From Actinoallomurus purpureus (GTDB lineage: Bacteria; Actinomycetota; Actinomycetes; Streptosporangiales; Streptosporangiaceae): DNA of 64,000 bases. Position 1 is the first letter of the stretch, and each line of letters opens with the position of its first letter. This document shows, piece after piece, positions 9,452-17,717 of the stretch. The notes beneath the pieces were generated by a model that made no database searches, was not told the origin of the DNA, and saw only the letters and a program-made list of their open reading frames with translations. The position numbers and the translations under genes are program-made. The DNA is taken from assembly GCF_024055795.1 (NCBI RefSeq), contig NZ_JAMXMY010000018.1:62001-126000 (forward strand), in the 5' to 3' direction.

Positions 9452-10123
9452 TCAGCCGTTGGGGGCCAGGGCCCGGACGCCCGCGACGAACAGGTCGATC
9501 CCGAGAGCGACGTAGGGGTCTGAGTCCTCTCCGAAGGAGAGCGCCGACGCGGCGTCCACGACGTGTGCGTACCGGTCGGGCGGCAGTGTCTCGAGCGTGA
9601 TGCGCTTGTGCCGACGGAGCTCCGTGACCTCCTGGCACGACATCTTCGGGTTGATCTCGGGATCAGCGATCGCCAGGGTGACGGCCGTGCGCAGGCCGTA
9701 ACGGCAGATGGCCGCGGCTCGACGCGGCTCGAACCCGGCCTCCGCGAGGAGCGCCAGCGCCGCTTCCATGGAGTCGAAACACCTCGGAGCCGCGTCGAGG
9801 TGCGTGGTCATCATCAGCTGCGCCGCGCTCGGGTGCGCGTGCAGCACGTGCACGACCGACTCCATCAACGCGCGGAGCCGGTCGAACCACGGCGCCGCCG
9901 GGTCGACCTTCGTGTCGACCAGCGACCACATGCGGTCGACGAGCGCGTTGTGCAGCTCGTCCTTGTTCTTGAAATGCCAGTAGAGCGCCATGGGCGTGAC
10001 GCCGAGCCGCTGGGCGAGCCGGCGGATCGTCAAGCCGTCCAGGCCCTCCTCGTCGGCGAGCGCCAGCGCGCCGTCCACCACTGTCTCCCGGCTCAGGCGA
10101 GCCCGTTCCTCTGTCGTGGCCAC
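9452..10123 (-). CDS. TetR-family transcriptional repressor
   Basis: A 223-residue regulator. The N-terminal HTH is typical of the TetR/TetR_C group (SRETVVDGALALADEEGLDGLTIRRLAQRLGVTPMALYWHFKNKDEL, residues about 11-55), followed by an all-helical ligand-binding domain. GTG 10123 is chosen because the HTH then begins at the usual distance. The reverse strand carries TTGTAT-N18-TATAGT ending six bases before this GTG, so the transcript is probably leaderless. It is divergent from a DHA2 exporter, with which it shares a palindromic control region, so it most likely represses that exporter and itself. Confidence 0.88.
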   Translation of the reverse strand: MATTEERARLSRETVVDGALALADEEGLDGLTIRRLAQRLGVTPMALYWHFKNKDELHNALVDRMWSLVDTKVDPAAPWFDRLRALMESVVHVLHAHPSAAQLMMTTHLDAAPRCFDSMEAALALLAEAGFEPRRAAAICRYGLRTAVTLAIADPEINPKMSCQEVTELRRHKRITLETLPPDRYAHVVDAASALSFGEDSDPYVALGIDLFVAGVRALAPNG

Positions 10124-10202
10124 TTGACAACTATACGCCGTACAAGATTTCCTATACAAGGTACATGTACGACGTATAAGACAGCCGTATAGGAGCGGGG
10201 CA
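10124..10202. promoter_or_regulatory. Divergent promoter/operator between tetR-type gene and DHA2 exporter
   Basis: A 79-bp AT-rich control region. The centre is the perfect palindrome GTACATGTAC (10161-10170) inside a larger imperfect dyad, TATAC...GTATA (10153-10178). An outer inverted pair CTATACG (from 10131) / CGTATAG (to 10191) frames it. The reverse-strand promoter elements TTGTAT (10154-10159) and TATAGT (10130-10135) overlap the dyad. For the exporter, AGGAG (10191-10195) is the ribosome site. The layout fits TetR autoregulation. Confidence 0.65.
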
Positions 10203-11630
10203 ATGGAATCTTCTCGACGGTGGTGGACCCTGACCGGGGTCGCGCTGGCGACCTTCATGACCTACCTGGACAACAACGTCGTCAACGTGGCGCTGCCGTC
10301 GATCCAGCGCGACCTGCACCTGACGCTGTCCGGGCTCGAGTGGATCGTCAGCAGCTACATCCTGGTCTTCTCCGGCCTGATGCTCGTCGGCGGCCGACTC
10401 GGCGACGTGTTCGGCCGCCGACGGGTCTTCCTGGCCGGGCTCACCGTCTTCACCGCCGCGTCGCTCCTGGCCGGGATCGCGAGTGATGAGACGACCCTGA
10501 TCGTCGCCCGGGTCCTCCAGGGAGTCGGCGCGGCGGCGGCGGCGCCGTCGACCATGGCGATCATCTCGTCGATCTTCCCCGACCCCCGGGAGCGCACGAA
10601 GGCGGTCAGCGTGTGGAGCGCGGTCGGGGCGCTCGCCCTGGCGCTCGGCCCGCTCACCGGCGGGTTCATCAGCGACCACTGGCACTGGGGCTGGATCTTC
10701 CTCATCAACGTGCCGGTGGGCGTGGTCACGATCGCGATCTTCGCCTTCTCGACGCGTGAGTCCGGCGCGGCCGTACGCCGCCGCCTGGACGTCCCGGGCC
10801 TGCTGGCCTCCGCGATCGCCCTGTTCTCCGTGACCTACGCGTTGATCGAGGGCCACGACCGGGGATGGACGTCCCCGCTGATCCTCGGCGCGTTCGCCCT
10901 CGCCGCCGTCGCGGCGGCCGCGTTCATCGTCGTCGAGACGCGCACCGGCGACGCGATGGTGGACCTGTCGATGTTCCGGGAGCGCGTCTTCAGCGGCGGC
11001 CTCGGCGCGATGGTCCTCTGGGGCTTCGGCGTCATGGGCGTCTACCTGTTCACGGCCATGTACCTCCAGAACATCCTGGGCTTCTCGCCGACCAAGGCGG
11101 GCGCGTCCATCATCCCGATGGCCGTGATGATGATCGCCATGGCGCCGTTCGCCGGAACGGTCGCGCGGCGCCTGGGCACGCACGTCACGGTGGCCGCCGG
11201 CCTCGCCCTCAACGTCGTCGGAATGGTCATGGTGTCGTTCGTCGGCGAGGGCGGTGGCTTTCTCGACCTGCTGCCCGCGTTCATCGCCTTCGGCGTCGGC
11301 TCGGGCTTCACGATGCTGCCGCTGACCGACGCGGTCATCGGCGTCCTGCCGCCCGCGCGGGCCGGCGCGGCCTCCGGCGTGCTCAACGCCGCACGCGAGG
11401 TGTCGGGCCTGCTCGGCGTCACGATCATCGGCGCGATCCTGACCTCACGCCAGTCCGCGGTGCTGCGCGGCGGCTCGACCCCGACCCACGCCTTCCTGTC
11501 GGGCTACCAGCTCGCCCTGCTGGTCGGCGCCGCCATCGTCTTCGTCGGCGTCCCGCTCAGCCTCTACACCCTCCGCACCCGCCGCGAGGCCCCCGTAGAC
11601 GCCCAGCCCATCCTGCAACCGATCGCCTGA
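10203..11630 (+). CDS. DHA2-family (EmrB/QacA) drug:H+ antiporter
   Basis: A 475-residue major facilitator protein with about 14 predicted membrane helices. Signature segments are TYLDNNVVNVALPSIQRDL in helix 1, motif A GGRLGDVFGRR (about 63-73), ARVLQGVGAA and the antiporter motif C region ALALALGPLTGG. It should export hydrophobic or cationic compounds across the cytoplasmic membrane. It is divergent from a TetR repressor, the usual inducible efflux arrangement. ATG 10203 follows AGGAG at seven bases. Confidence 0.9.
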   Translation: MESSRRWWTLTGVALATFMTYLDNNVVNVALPSIQRDLHLTLSGLEWIVSSYILVFSGLMLVGGRLGDVFGRRRVFLAGLTVFTAASLLAGIASDETTLIVARVLQGVGAAAAAPSTMAIISSIFPDPRERTKAVSVWSAVGALALALGPLTGGFISDHWHWGWIFLINVPVGVVTIAIFAFSTRESGAAVRRRLDVPGLLASAIALFSVTYALIEGHDRGWTSPLILGAFALAAVAAAAFIVVETRTGDAMVDLSMFRERVFSGGLGAMVLWGFGVMGVYLFTAMYLQNILGFSPTKAGASIIPMAVMMIAMAPFAGTVARRLGTHVTVAAGLALNVVGMVMVSFVGEGGGFLDLLPAFIAFGVGSGFTMLPLTDAVIGVLPPARAGAASGVLNAAREVSGLLGVTIIGAILTSRQSAVLRGGSTPTHAFLSGYQLALLVGAAIVFVGVPLSLYTLRTRREAPVDAQPILQPIA

Positions 11631-11718
11631 GCCTAGGCGCCGCGCCCCAGATTAGGGGCGGCGACGCTACCCCGGCCAGGAACTGATCACCAGCGTCGGT
11701 GAGTGCAAGTCAGGTACG

Positions 11719-11752
11719 CGAGAGCCCCCGGCCGTACGGCCGGGGGCTCTCG
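11719..11752 (+). terminator. Bidirectional terminator (perfect 34-bp palindrome)
   Basis: A perfect 34-bp palindrome, CGAGAGCCCCCGGCCGT and its reverse complement, lies between the exporter (plus) and the convergent DUF5753 remnant (minus). It is followed by GTTTC on the plus strand. It can stop transcripts from both sides. Confidence 0.8.
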
Positions 11753-11876
11753 GTTTCACGCTTTGACAACGGTCACTTCAACGCATTCCGTGTTCTGGCC
11801 ACTGCGTGAGCTCTTTCGCCAGTCCGAACCCGACAGATCCTTCTCAGTCATGGGCAGACGTCTCTCGTTGGGTGGA

Positions 11877-12380
11877 TTAGGCACTTGTCGCCTCATTGGC
11901 GATCAGCGACAGGGTATCCACTGGACTGAGCGCCGCTCCGACGAGATGCCGGAACGCGGTGTGGAACCGCCCGACCTCTTCGGGCTCCTCCACGAACAGC
12001 TCTCCGGCGAAAGTATCGACGTAGACGGCATCTTGATCTGCTTCATCCGGGAACTGCAGGATCGTGAACGACCCACCCGTGACGCCCGCATGCAAACCCG
12101 CCGAGAACGGGATCATCTTCAGCGTCACCCTGGCAGTGCGGGCCATCTCGGCGAGATGCGCGAGTTGCTCACGGTCGGCTCTGCGTAGAGCCGCCTCGTC
12201 GAGGACCGCCCAGATCCGAACCGGATCGTCTTCCGTCAGCACGGCCTGTCGTTCGCGGCGGACACGCGCACGCTGCTCAATACCATCCGCGTCGAGTTCA
12301 GCCGGCCCCGCCTGGAAGAGCGTGCGAGCATAGGCATCGCTTCGACCGGCCTCCGGCGACTTCGGTCCGGTGGAAGTCAC
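11877..12380 (-). pseudogene. DUF5753 C-terminal part of an XRE-family regulator, HTH missing
   Basis: A 167-codon open frame that matches only the C-terminal DUF5753 part of the common actinobacterial XRE-DUF5753 regulators: YARTLFQAG, QAVLTEDDPVRIWAVLDEAALRR, VTLKMIPFSAGLHAGVTGGSFTILQFPDEAD and a C-terminal DTLSLIANE. The helix-turn-helix of about 100 residues that should precede it is absent. Upstream the frame continues for only about 16 codons before a stop and shows no HTH. It is best read as a 5'-deleted gene; a stand-alone small protein started at GTG 12380 is possible. A DUF397 gene, the usual partner, lies 0.8 kb upstream. Confidence 0.65.
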
Positions 12381-13163
12381 TCTTTGAGTCTCAGGTCCGA
12401 GTCGGTCTGATCCGGCCGTTGATCACTGGTGGTCACTGCGGTCCTGGAGGCTGTCGCACTACTCGCGATCTCGATTGCTCAAGGCCATGGCGATCCAGCG
12501 AGCTGGCGCGCAAAGGCTGCGAATCGGGCTGCCGCCGGCGCGGTTCGGTGCTGAAAGCTCGGCGAACGCTGCGGGGGTCATCCCGTTAAGGGGACGGAGT
12601 GGGGCAATTCGGCTCGCCGCAGGGGTGTTCTCCGAGAGTTCTGCACGGTGGCGGCCGGGGCGGCATCCGGCGGGGTCGGGGGGGGGCGCGGCGTCGGTCG
12701 GGCTTCGCCGGGTGGGTTGCCGGTCGCCGTGCTGGAACGGGCGCGGCCGACGAACTGAGCCGGGGGCCGGCAGAACGCTCGGCGAAGGCCACGCGCGGCC
12801 CGCCTCACCAAGGGCAAACCTGGGTGAACCGGGCCGCTGCCGGTTTGTTCCCGAGCGTTCTGCGCGCCGCCCTCCGCCGGGTACACACGTCCGCGTCGGC
12901 CGACCGGTGCCTGCACCCGGTCGAGGACGCCTTCGCCAAGACGGCGTGGGGATATGAGTGGAAGGGGAGTGTCTACGTACGGGCGCTCGCTGGAGTCCGT
13001 TTTAGCGTCCAGTAAGAAAGCCGGCCCTCGATTTCATTATCGTGACGTTTGGATTCGATGAAAAATACGCTATACATGAGAACCCCCTAGGCGATGGACA
13101 TCGCCTAGGGGGCTTTTGCGCGCTATACGCGGAAGGGGGAGTTAACGAACTCCCGCCACTGCG
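12381..13163. other. 783-bp region without a convincing gene
   Basis: Several open frames cross this GC-rich stretch, but all have arginine/proline-rich or low-complexity translations and no family features. Two related segments, around 12626-12650 and 12844-12868 (variants of GTTCTCCGAGAGTTCTGC), are a weak direct repeat. It lies exactly where the missing HTH half of the DUF5753 gene would be expected, so it may be decayed sequence. A terminator-like hairpin occupies 13083-13112. Confidence 0.4.
13083..13112 (+). terminator. Terminator-like hairpin with T-run
   Basis: Arms CCCCCTAGGCGATG (13083-13096) and CATCGCCTAGGGGG (13099-13112) form a perfect 14-bp stem with a two-base turn, followed on the plus strand by CTTTT. 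It lies about 50 bp past the stop of the minus-strand DUF397 gene. The T-run orientation suits a plus-strand transcript, for which no gene is visible. Confidence 0.6.
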
Positions 13164-13391
13164 CTACGCCCGCGAGGAGTTGAGGTACACCTCGGTCTCT
13201 TCGGGAGACATCGCGCGGAAGGAGTTGATGAACCCCGTCCACGCACCGGGAGTCAGCGTCGCGATGCCACCGGCGTCCCCTGCCTTCGAGTCGCGCACCT
13301 CGACGGCCTTGCGGACGCGCCATTCGACGCAGGCACAGCCGGACGCACTATAGGACGACGTCGTCCACTCTTGCGGATTTGTTGTTTGCAT
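13164..13391 (-). CDS. DUF397 small protein
   Basis: A 75-residue member of the DUF397 family, small actinobacterial proteins encoded next to XRE-DUF5753 regulators and sometimes needed for development or antibiotic control. Diagnostic parts are EWTTSSYSASGCACVEW, VEVRDSKAG and PGAWTGFINSF. GAGAGGAG stands seven bases before ATG 13391. The usual partner regulator is represented only by the truncated frame at 11877-12380, so this gene may be an orphan. The sequence upstream (13392-13560) is AT-rich relative to its neighbours. Confidence 0.85.
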   Translation of the reverse strand: MQTTNPQEWTTSSYSASGCACVEWRVRKAVEVRDSKAGDAGGIATLTPGAWTGFINSFRAMSPEETEVYLNSSRA

Positions 13392-13567
13392 CGTTTTTCT
13401 CCTCTCGCCACCACTTTGGTGGGGGCGACCTGATCATAGCATTGCATGATAAAACTTCAAAGGGCCCATTGAAAAGGTAATAATTGCCGTTGCAGCGCGC
13501 GAAGCGAGGGCTGTTCAAAAGCAGAGATTGACCGTTCATCTTCAATCTCCTTGGCAAGTTTGAACGC

Positions 13568-13603
13568 GACGAGGCCGCCGCCCTGCAGGGCGGCGGCCTC
13601 GTC
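13568..13603 (-). terminator. Terminator after the subtilisin-like protease
   Basis: A perfect 36-bp palindrome (arms GACGAGGCCGCCGCCCTG and complement) starts 13 bp beyond the stop codon of the minus-strand protease gene. It has no unpaired loop on paper and would open a few central bases. No T-tract follows. Confidence 0.75.
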
Positions 13604-13615
13604 GGTGGTCAGAGC

Positions 13616-14752
13616 TTAGAGGGAGCTCTTGTAGAGCAGGCGGTTGTGGGTGCTCGCCTTGTTCTTCTTGATGACGCCGGCGGTGGCGTTCGAGTTGATC
13701 CACTGCTGGACGGTGCCGAACGACTTCTGGCCGTACGCCGACTTGTAGAGCGCCGCGACGCCGGCGACGAACGGAGACGCCATCGACGTGCCGCTGGCGA
13801 GCGCGGTGCCGCCCAGGTAGGTCGACTTGATGTTCACGCCCGGTGCGTAGATGTCCACGCACTTGCCGTAGTTGCTGAAGTCGGCGCGGGTGTCGCTGGA
13901 CGAGCTGGCCGCGACGGCCTCGACGCTCGCCGCGCTGGCCGGGGACGTGTTGCAGGAGTTGGTGCTGTCGTTGCCCGCGGCGACCGCGAGGAACACGCCG
14001 GACTTCGACAGCTTCGTGGCCGCGTTGTTCAGGGCGGTGGACTTGCTGCCGCCCAGCGACATGTTGGCGACGGACCGGGCGCCGTGGTGCGCGATCACCC
14101 AGTCGATGCCCGCGATGATGGTCGAGATCTTCGTCTCACCGGTGCAGTCCGTGAAGACCCGGACGCTGTGCAGGCTGACGCCCTTGGCCACGCCGTACGT
14201 CTTGGAGCCGATGATGCCGGCGACGTGCGTGCCGTGGCCGTTGCAGTCCTTGCCGCCGTACGCCAGGTCCGCGCGCCCCTGGAACTGGCTCAGGGAGGTG
14301 TCGATCCCCGTGTCGATGACGTAGGCGTCGACGCCCGCGCCGGTGTGCTTGTAGGTGTAGGAGTGCGACAGCGGCAGCTTGCGCTCGTCGATCCGGTCCG
14401 GGCCCCAGTTGGGGTTCGTCTGGGTGGTGTTGATCCGGACGATCTGGTCCTGCTCGATGGCGGCGACGTTCGGGTCGCTCTGCACCTTCTTGAGCTGCTC
14501 CGGCGTCAGCTTGGCCGCGAAGCCGTCAGTGAAGTCGTGGATGTGGCGGAGGCCGGACAGCCGCGACAGGCGGGAGCCGGCGTGCTTCATGGTCACGATG
14601 TACTGCCCGGGCACGGCCTCGGTCGAGGAGGAGGCGGAGGCGATCGCGACGTGGGACGTGGGCGTGCTGATCGCGGCGTACGCGGGAACGGCGGCCGCGG
14701 CGATCGCAACGGCGGAAGATGCGATCACAAGTCGTCTGGCTCGGACCCTCAC
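13616..14752 (-). CDS. Secreted subtilisin-like serine protease (peptidase S8 with I9 propeptide)
   Basis: A 378-residue preproprotease. Residues 1-27 are a signal peptide ending AVPAYA. The I9-type inhibitor propeptide follows (GQYIVTMKHAG...VAAIEQDQIVRI, about 48-107), then the S8 catalytic domain. The triad is D147 in VIDTGID, H173 in NGHGTHVAG and S323 in GTSMASP, with oxyanion N261 in AAGN. GTG 14752 is chosen because AAGGAG lies nine bases before it and the signal peptide starts there. Longer upstream frames have no signal. It should act outside the cell. Confidence 0.93.
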   Translation of the reverse strand: MRVRARRLVIASSAVAIAAAAVPAYAAISTPTSHVAIASASSSTEAVPGQYIVTMKHAGSRLSRLSGLRHIHDFTDGFAAKLTPEQLKKVQSDPNVAAIEQDQIVRINTTQTNPNWGPDRIDERKLPLSHSYTYKHTGAGVDAYVIDTGIDTSLSQFQGRADLAYGGKDCNGHGTHVAGIIGSKTYGVAKGVSLHSVRVFTDCTGETKISTIIAGIDWVIAHHGARSVANMSLGGSKSTALNNAATKLSKSGVFLAVAAGNDSTNSCNTSPASAASVEAVAASSSSDTRADFSNYGKCVDIYAPGVNIKSTYLGGTALASGTSMASPFVAGVAALYKSAYGQKSFGTVQQWINSNATAGVIKKNKASTHNRLLYKSSL

Positions 14753-14935
14753 AGGGGGGATCTCCTTCAGATGGGGGGCGCCGGCCGGGAACGGGGGGCA
14801 CCGGCGACAAAAAACTGCCACCAAACGGTACAGCCGTGACAAGCGGGCTTTAGTGGCATATGGGTGACTAGGGTAATTTAGCGGGTTTGGCGGGTCAGTG
14901 GGGGGTGATCTGGACCCTGTAGCGTCGGTGCTGTC

Positions 14936-15379
14936 ATGGCCCGACCCACACCGGAGCGGCTGCGCGCCGCACTCGACGCCCAGCTCGCCGCGCTCGGCGA
15001 GGAGCCCTACGCCGGCCCGGTCGCCCGCCTCGCCGACGCTCTCGTCGACGCGGTCCTGACCGCCTACGCCGCCGGCGACGACCCCGAGCGCACCGCCGTA
15101 CGCCTGGCCGCGAAGGTGCTGCTGCAGCGGCTGGCCGACGAGGCGCCGGGCCGCTCGGTGGAGGTGCGCGTGCCGCCGTACGCCGCCGTGCAGTGCGTGG
15201 AGGGCCCCCGCCACACCCGCGGCACGCCCCCGAACGTCATCGAGACCGATCCGAAGACCTGGATCCTGCTGGCCACAGGCCGGCTCGCGTGGGCGGACGC
15301 CGCCGACCGGATCGCGGCGAGCGGCGCGCGGGCCGACCTGTCGCCCTATCTGCCGGTGAAACCGTACGAATCCCGGTAG
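14936..15379 (+). CDS. Sterol-carrier-family-like protein (SCP-fold, actinobacterial)
   Basis: A 147-residue protein of the small actinobacterial family named after a sterol-carrier-type fold, usually encoded close to purF. Recognisable parts are the central ADEAPGRSVEVRVPPYAAVQCVEGPRHTRGTPPNVIETDP and the C-terminal TWILLATGRLAWADAADRIAASG-RADLSP-LP. The ligand is unknown. It is read in the same direction as purF-purM 0.9 kb downstream, with two minus-strand genes between. Confidence 0.8.
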   Translation: MARPTPERLRAALDAQLAALGEEPYAGPVARLADALVDAVLTAYAAGDDPERTAVRLAAKVLLQRLADEAPGRSVEVRVPPYAAVQCVEGPRHTRGTPPNVIETDPKTWILLATGRLAWADAADRIAASGARADLSPYLPVKPYESR

Positions 15380-15421
15380 AGCCGGCGGTGCTCGTGGTCG
15401 CGCGGCCGGCTCAGGACCGGT

Positions 15422-15739
15422 TCAGGCGAGGTCGAGCAGTTCCAGGCGCTCGGCCATCGCGCCGAACAGCGGATCGTCCTCGTCCGGCACGGACGATCCG
15501 CATCCCAGGCAGAAGCCGACGCCGTCCTGGACGATGAAGTACTCCCGCACGGTCCAGGTCCGGTCGGCGTCATGCCGCGCGCAGCCGAGCCGTGCGCCGG
15601 CGCGGTCGGCGACGGTGGCGTCGTCGATCTGGAAGTCGACGAAGCCGATCCCCGCGAGCGAGTGCTGAGCGCCCTCGGCGATCTCGGCGGCGGAACGCCC
15701 GGGTCGTACGGGTCGTACGGGCTGGCGGAAGACAGTCAA
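15422..15739 (-). CDS. Hypothetical small protein
   Basis: A 105-residue frame with no recognised family. The C-terminal half (TWTVREYFIVQDGVGFCLGCGSSVPDEDDPLFGAMAERLELLDL) reads like the end of an LpqN/PsbP-type secreted fold, but the N-terminal part is short and has no signal peptide. A 5'-truncated relative is therefore possible. The start is TTG 15739 with no good ribosome site. It is 25 bp downstream of a DUF4190-type gene, probably on one transcript. Confidence 0.4.
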   Translation of the reverse strand: MTVFRQPVRPVRPGRSAAEIAEGAQHSLAGIGFVDFQIDDATVADRAGARLGCARHDADRTWTVREYFIVQDGVGFCLGCGSSVPDEDDPLFGAMAERLELLDLA

Positions 15740-15764
15740 GAAGTGTCCGCGTTCGATCCCGTCG

Positions 15765-16118
15765 TCAGGGGGCGGGGGTGGCCTGGAAGAAGGGGACCCG
15801 CTTCTGGAGGCACTGGTCGCGTGCCTCTTTGGTGGGGTAGCGCGTCTGGTCGGAGCAGGGCGCGATGCGGCTGTAGAACCACGCCGCCAGGCCGATCGCG
15901 AGCACCAGCGTCACCGCCGACAGGATCAGGCCCGCGACGGCCATGCCGCGGCCGTTCCGCTGGACCACCGCGATGATGCCGACGATCAGACCGGCGACCG
16001 CCAGGATCGCGCCGAGGCCGCACAGCAGCAGCGTCAGGATCGACGCGATGCCGAGGACGAGCGCGGCGATGCCCAGCCCTCTGCGCTGAGGCGGCGCCTC
16101 GCGCACCGGTGGATACAC
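15765..16118 (-). CDS. DUF4190-type small membrane protein
   Basis: A 117-residue protein. The first 15 residues are proline-rich (MYPPVREAPPQRRG). Two membrane helices follow (LGIAALVLGIASILTLLLCGLGAILAVAGLIVGIIAVV and GMAVAGLILSAVTLVLAIGLAAWFY), with an external C-terminal tail containing two cysteines. This is the usual shape of actinobacterial DUF4190 proteins of unknown role. It is divergent from purF. Confidence 0.7.
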   Translation of the reverse strand: MYPPVREAPPQRRGLGIAALVLGIASILTLLLCGLGAILAVAGLIVGIIAVVQRNGRGMAVAGLILSAVTLVLAIGLAAWFYSRIAPCSDQTRYPTKEARDQCLQKRVPFFQATPAP

Positions 16119-16268
16119 CTGTCATCACCCCCCTCCCTCCATCGTCCTGGATCGGGGACGGCAGGGCGCCGAGGCACGCCGACCGCCGCGCCGTGAGCGG
16201 AGGCGCTTCGGCGGCCGTACTACGCCGCATCCGGCACGGTACGGGGATGAGCTCGGCGAATGCCGCAC

Positions 16269-16281
16269 TACACTGGCCATG
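16269..16281 (+). promoter_or_regulatory. -10 element giving a leaderless purF start
   Basis: TACACT (16269-16274) is followed by six bases and then GTG 16281, the start that gives purF its usual N-terminus. No ribosome-binding site precedes this GTG. The distance is what is seen for leaderless actinobacterial transcripts, in which transcription begins at the start codon. Confidence 0.5.
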
Positions 16282-17717
16282 TGTCGCACGGAGACGGACG
16301 GCTGAGCCATGACCTCGACCCCCGTGATCGAAGCCCCCAGGACGCCTGCGGGGTCTTCGGCGTCTGGGCACCCGACGAGGAGGTGAGCAAGCTCGCCTAC
16401 TTCGGGCTGTACGCCCTGCAGCACCGCGGTCAGGAGTCGGCCGGCATCGCGGTCAGTGACGGCACGCGGATCGTCGTCTTCAAGGACATGGGCCTGGTGT
16501 CCCAGGTCTTCGAGGAGCCCGTGCTCAACACCCTGCGCGGGCACATCGCCATCGGTCACTGCCGCTACTCGACGACCGGGTCCAGCGTCTGGGAAAATGC
16601 CCAGCCGACGTTCCGGTCCACCGAGACCGGCAGCCTGGCGCTCGGGCACAACGGCAACCTCATCAACACACGGGAGCTCGCCGCGCGCGTCCCGGCGGGT
16701 GAGCTGACCGCCACCACCGACACCGAGGTGCTCACCGCCCTGCTGGCGGGCGGGGAGAGCAGCGTCGAGGAGACCGCGGTGGAGGTGCTGCCGCTGGCCC
16801 GCGGCGCCTACTCCCTGGTCTTCATGAACGAGCGCACGCTCTACGCCGCGCGCGACCCGCAGGGCATCCGCCCGCTGGTGCTCGGCCGCCTCGAGCACGG
16901 CTGGGTGGTCGCCAGCGAGACCGCCGCCCTCGACATCGTCGGCGCGACGTTCGTGCGCGAGGTCGAGCCGGGCGAGCTGATCGCCATCGACGAGGCGGGC
17001 GTGCGGTCCACGCGGTTCGCCGTCGCCGAGCCGAAGGGCTGCCTGTTCGAGTACGTCTACGTCGCCCGGCCCGACACCTCGATCGCCGGCCGCAGCATCC
17101 AGGCCACCCGCGTCGACGTCGGCCGCCGGCTGGCCCGCGAGCATCCCGTCGAGGCCGACCTGGTGATCCCGACGCCGGAGTCCGGCACACCGGCGGCGAT
17201 CGGGTACGCCGAGGAGTCCGGCATCCCGTACGGCCAGGGCTTCGTGAAGAACTCCTACGTCGGGCGCACGTTCATCGAGCCGTCGCAGACCATCCGGCAG
17301 CTCGGCATCCGGCTGAAGCTGAACCCCCTGCGCGAGGCGATCGAGGGCAAACGCCTGATCGTCGTCGACGACTCGATCGTGCGCGGCAACACCCAGCGGG
17401 CCATCGTGAAGATGCTCCGCGAGGCGGGGGCCGAGGAGGTGCACGTCCGCATCTCCAGCCCGCCCGTGGCGTGGCCGTGCTTCTACGGCATCGACTTCGC
17501 GACCCGCGCCGAGCTGATCGCCGGGAACCTCTCGGTGGAGGAGGTCCGGCAGTCCCTCGGAGCCGATACGCTCGGCTACATCTCGCTCGACGAGCTGATC
17601 GCGTCGACGCGGCAGGACAAGAGCCGCCTGTGCCGGGCCTGCTTCGACGGCGTCTACCCCATCGACGTCGCCGAGGACGCCCGCGGCAAGCACCTGCTCG
17701 AAGAGGCCCGCCGGTGA
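16281..17717 (+). CDS. purF: Amidophosphoribosyltransferase PurF
   Basis: The 478-residue enzyme for the first committed step of purine synthesis, making phosphoribosylamine from PRPP and glutamine. It is a glutaminase domain fused to a phosphoribosyltransferase domain. Nucleophile C23 (in DACGVFG) follows a 22-residue propeptide. Also visible are YFGLYALQHRGQESAGIA, GHCRYSTTG and the PRPP loop LIVVDDSIVRGNT near residue 360. GTG 16281 is preferred over the ATG at 16260 because the conserved N-terminus begins there and a -10 element lies just upstream. Its stop overlaps the purM start (GTGA). Confidence 0.96.
   Translation: MSHGDGRLSHDLDPRDRSPQDACGVFGVWAPDEEVSKLAYFGLYALQHRGQESAGIAVSDGTRIVVFKDMGLVSQVFEEPVLNTLRGHIAIGHCRYSTTGSSVWENAQPTFRSTETGSLALGHNGNLINTRELAARVPAGELTATTDTEVLTALLAGGESSVEETAVEVLPLARGAYSLVFMNERTLYAARDPQGIRPLVLGRLEHGWVVASETAALDIVGATFVREVEPGELIAIDEAGVRSTRFAVAEPKGCLFEYVYVARPDTSIAGRSIQATRVDVGRRLAREHPVEADLVIPTPESGTPAAIGYAEESGIPYGQGFVKNSYVGRTFIEPSQTIRQLGIRLKLNPLREAIEGKRLIVVDDSIVRGNTQRAIVKMLREAGAEEVHVRISSPPVAWPCFYGIDFATRAELIAGNLSVEEVRQSLGADTLGYISLDELIASTRQDKSRLCRACFDGVYPIDVAEDARGKHLLEEARR

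Noticed and set aside
12475-13015. Overlapping plus- and minus-strand frames of 100-160 codons
   Set aside because: Translations are low-complexity and none has a ribosome site plus recognisable domain.
13568-13603. 36-bp perfect palindrome as a transposon end or integration site
   Set aside because: Its place directly after a stop codon and the similar hairpins after other genes in the window make a terminator much more likely. No direct repeats flank it.
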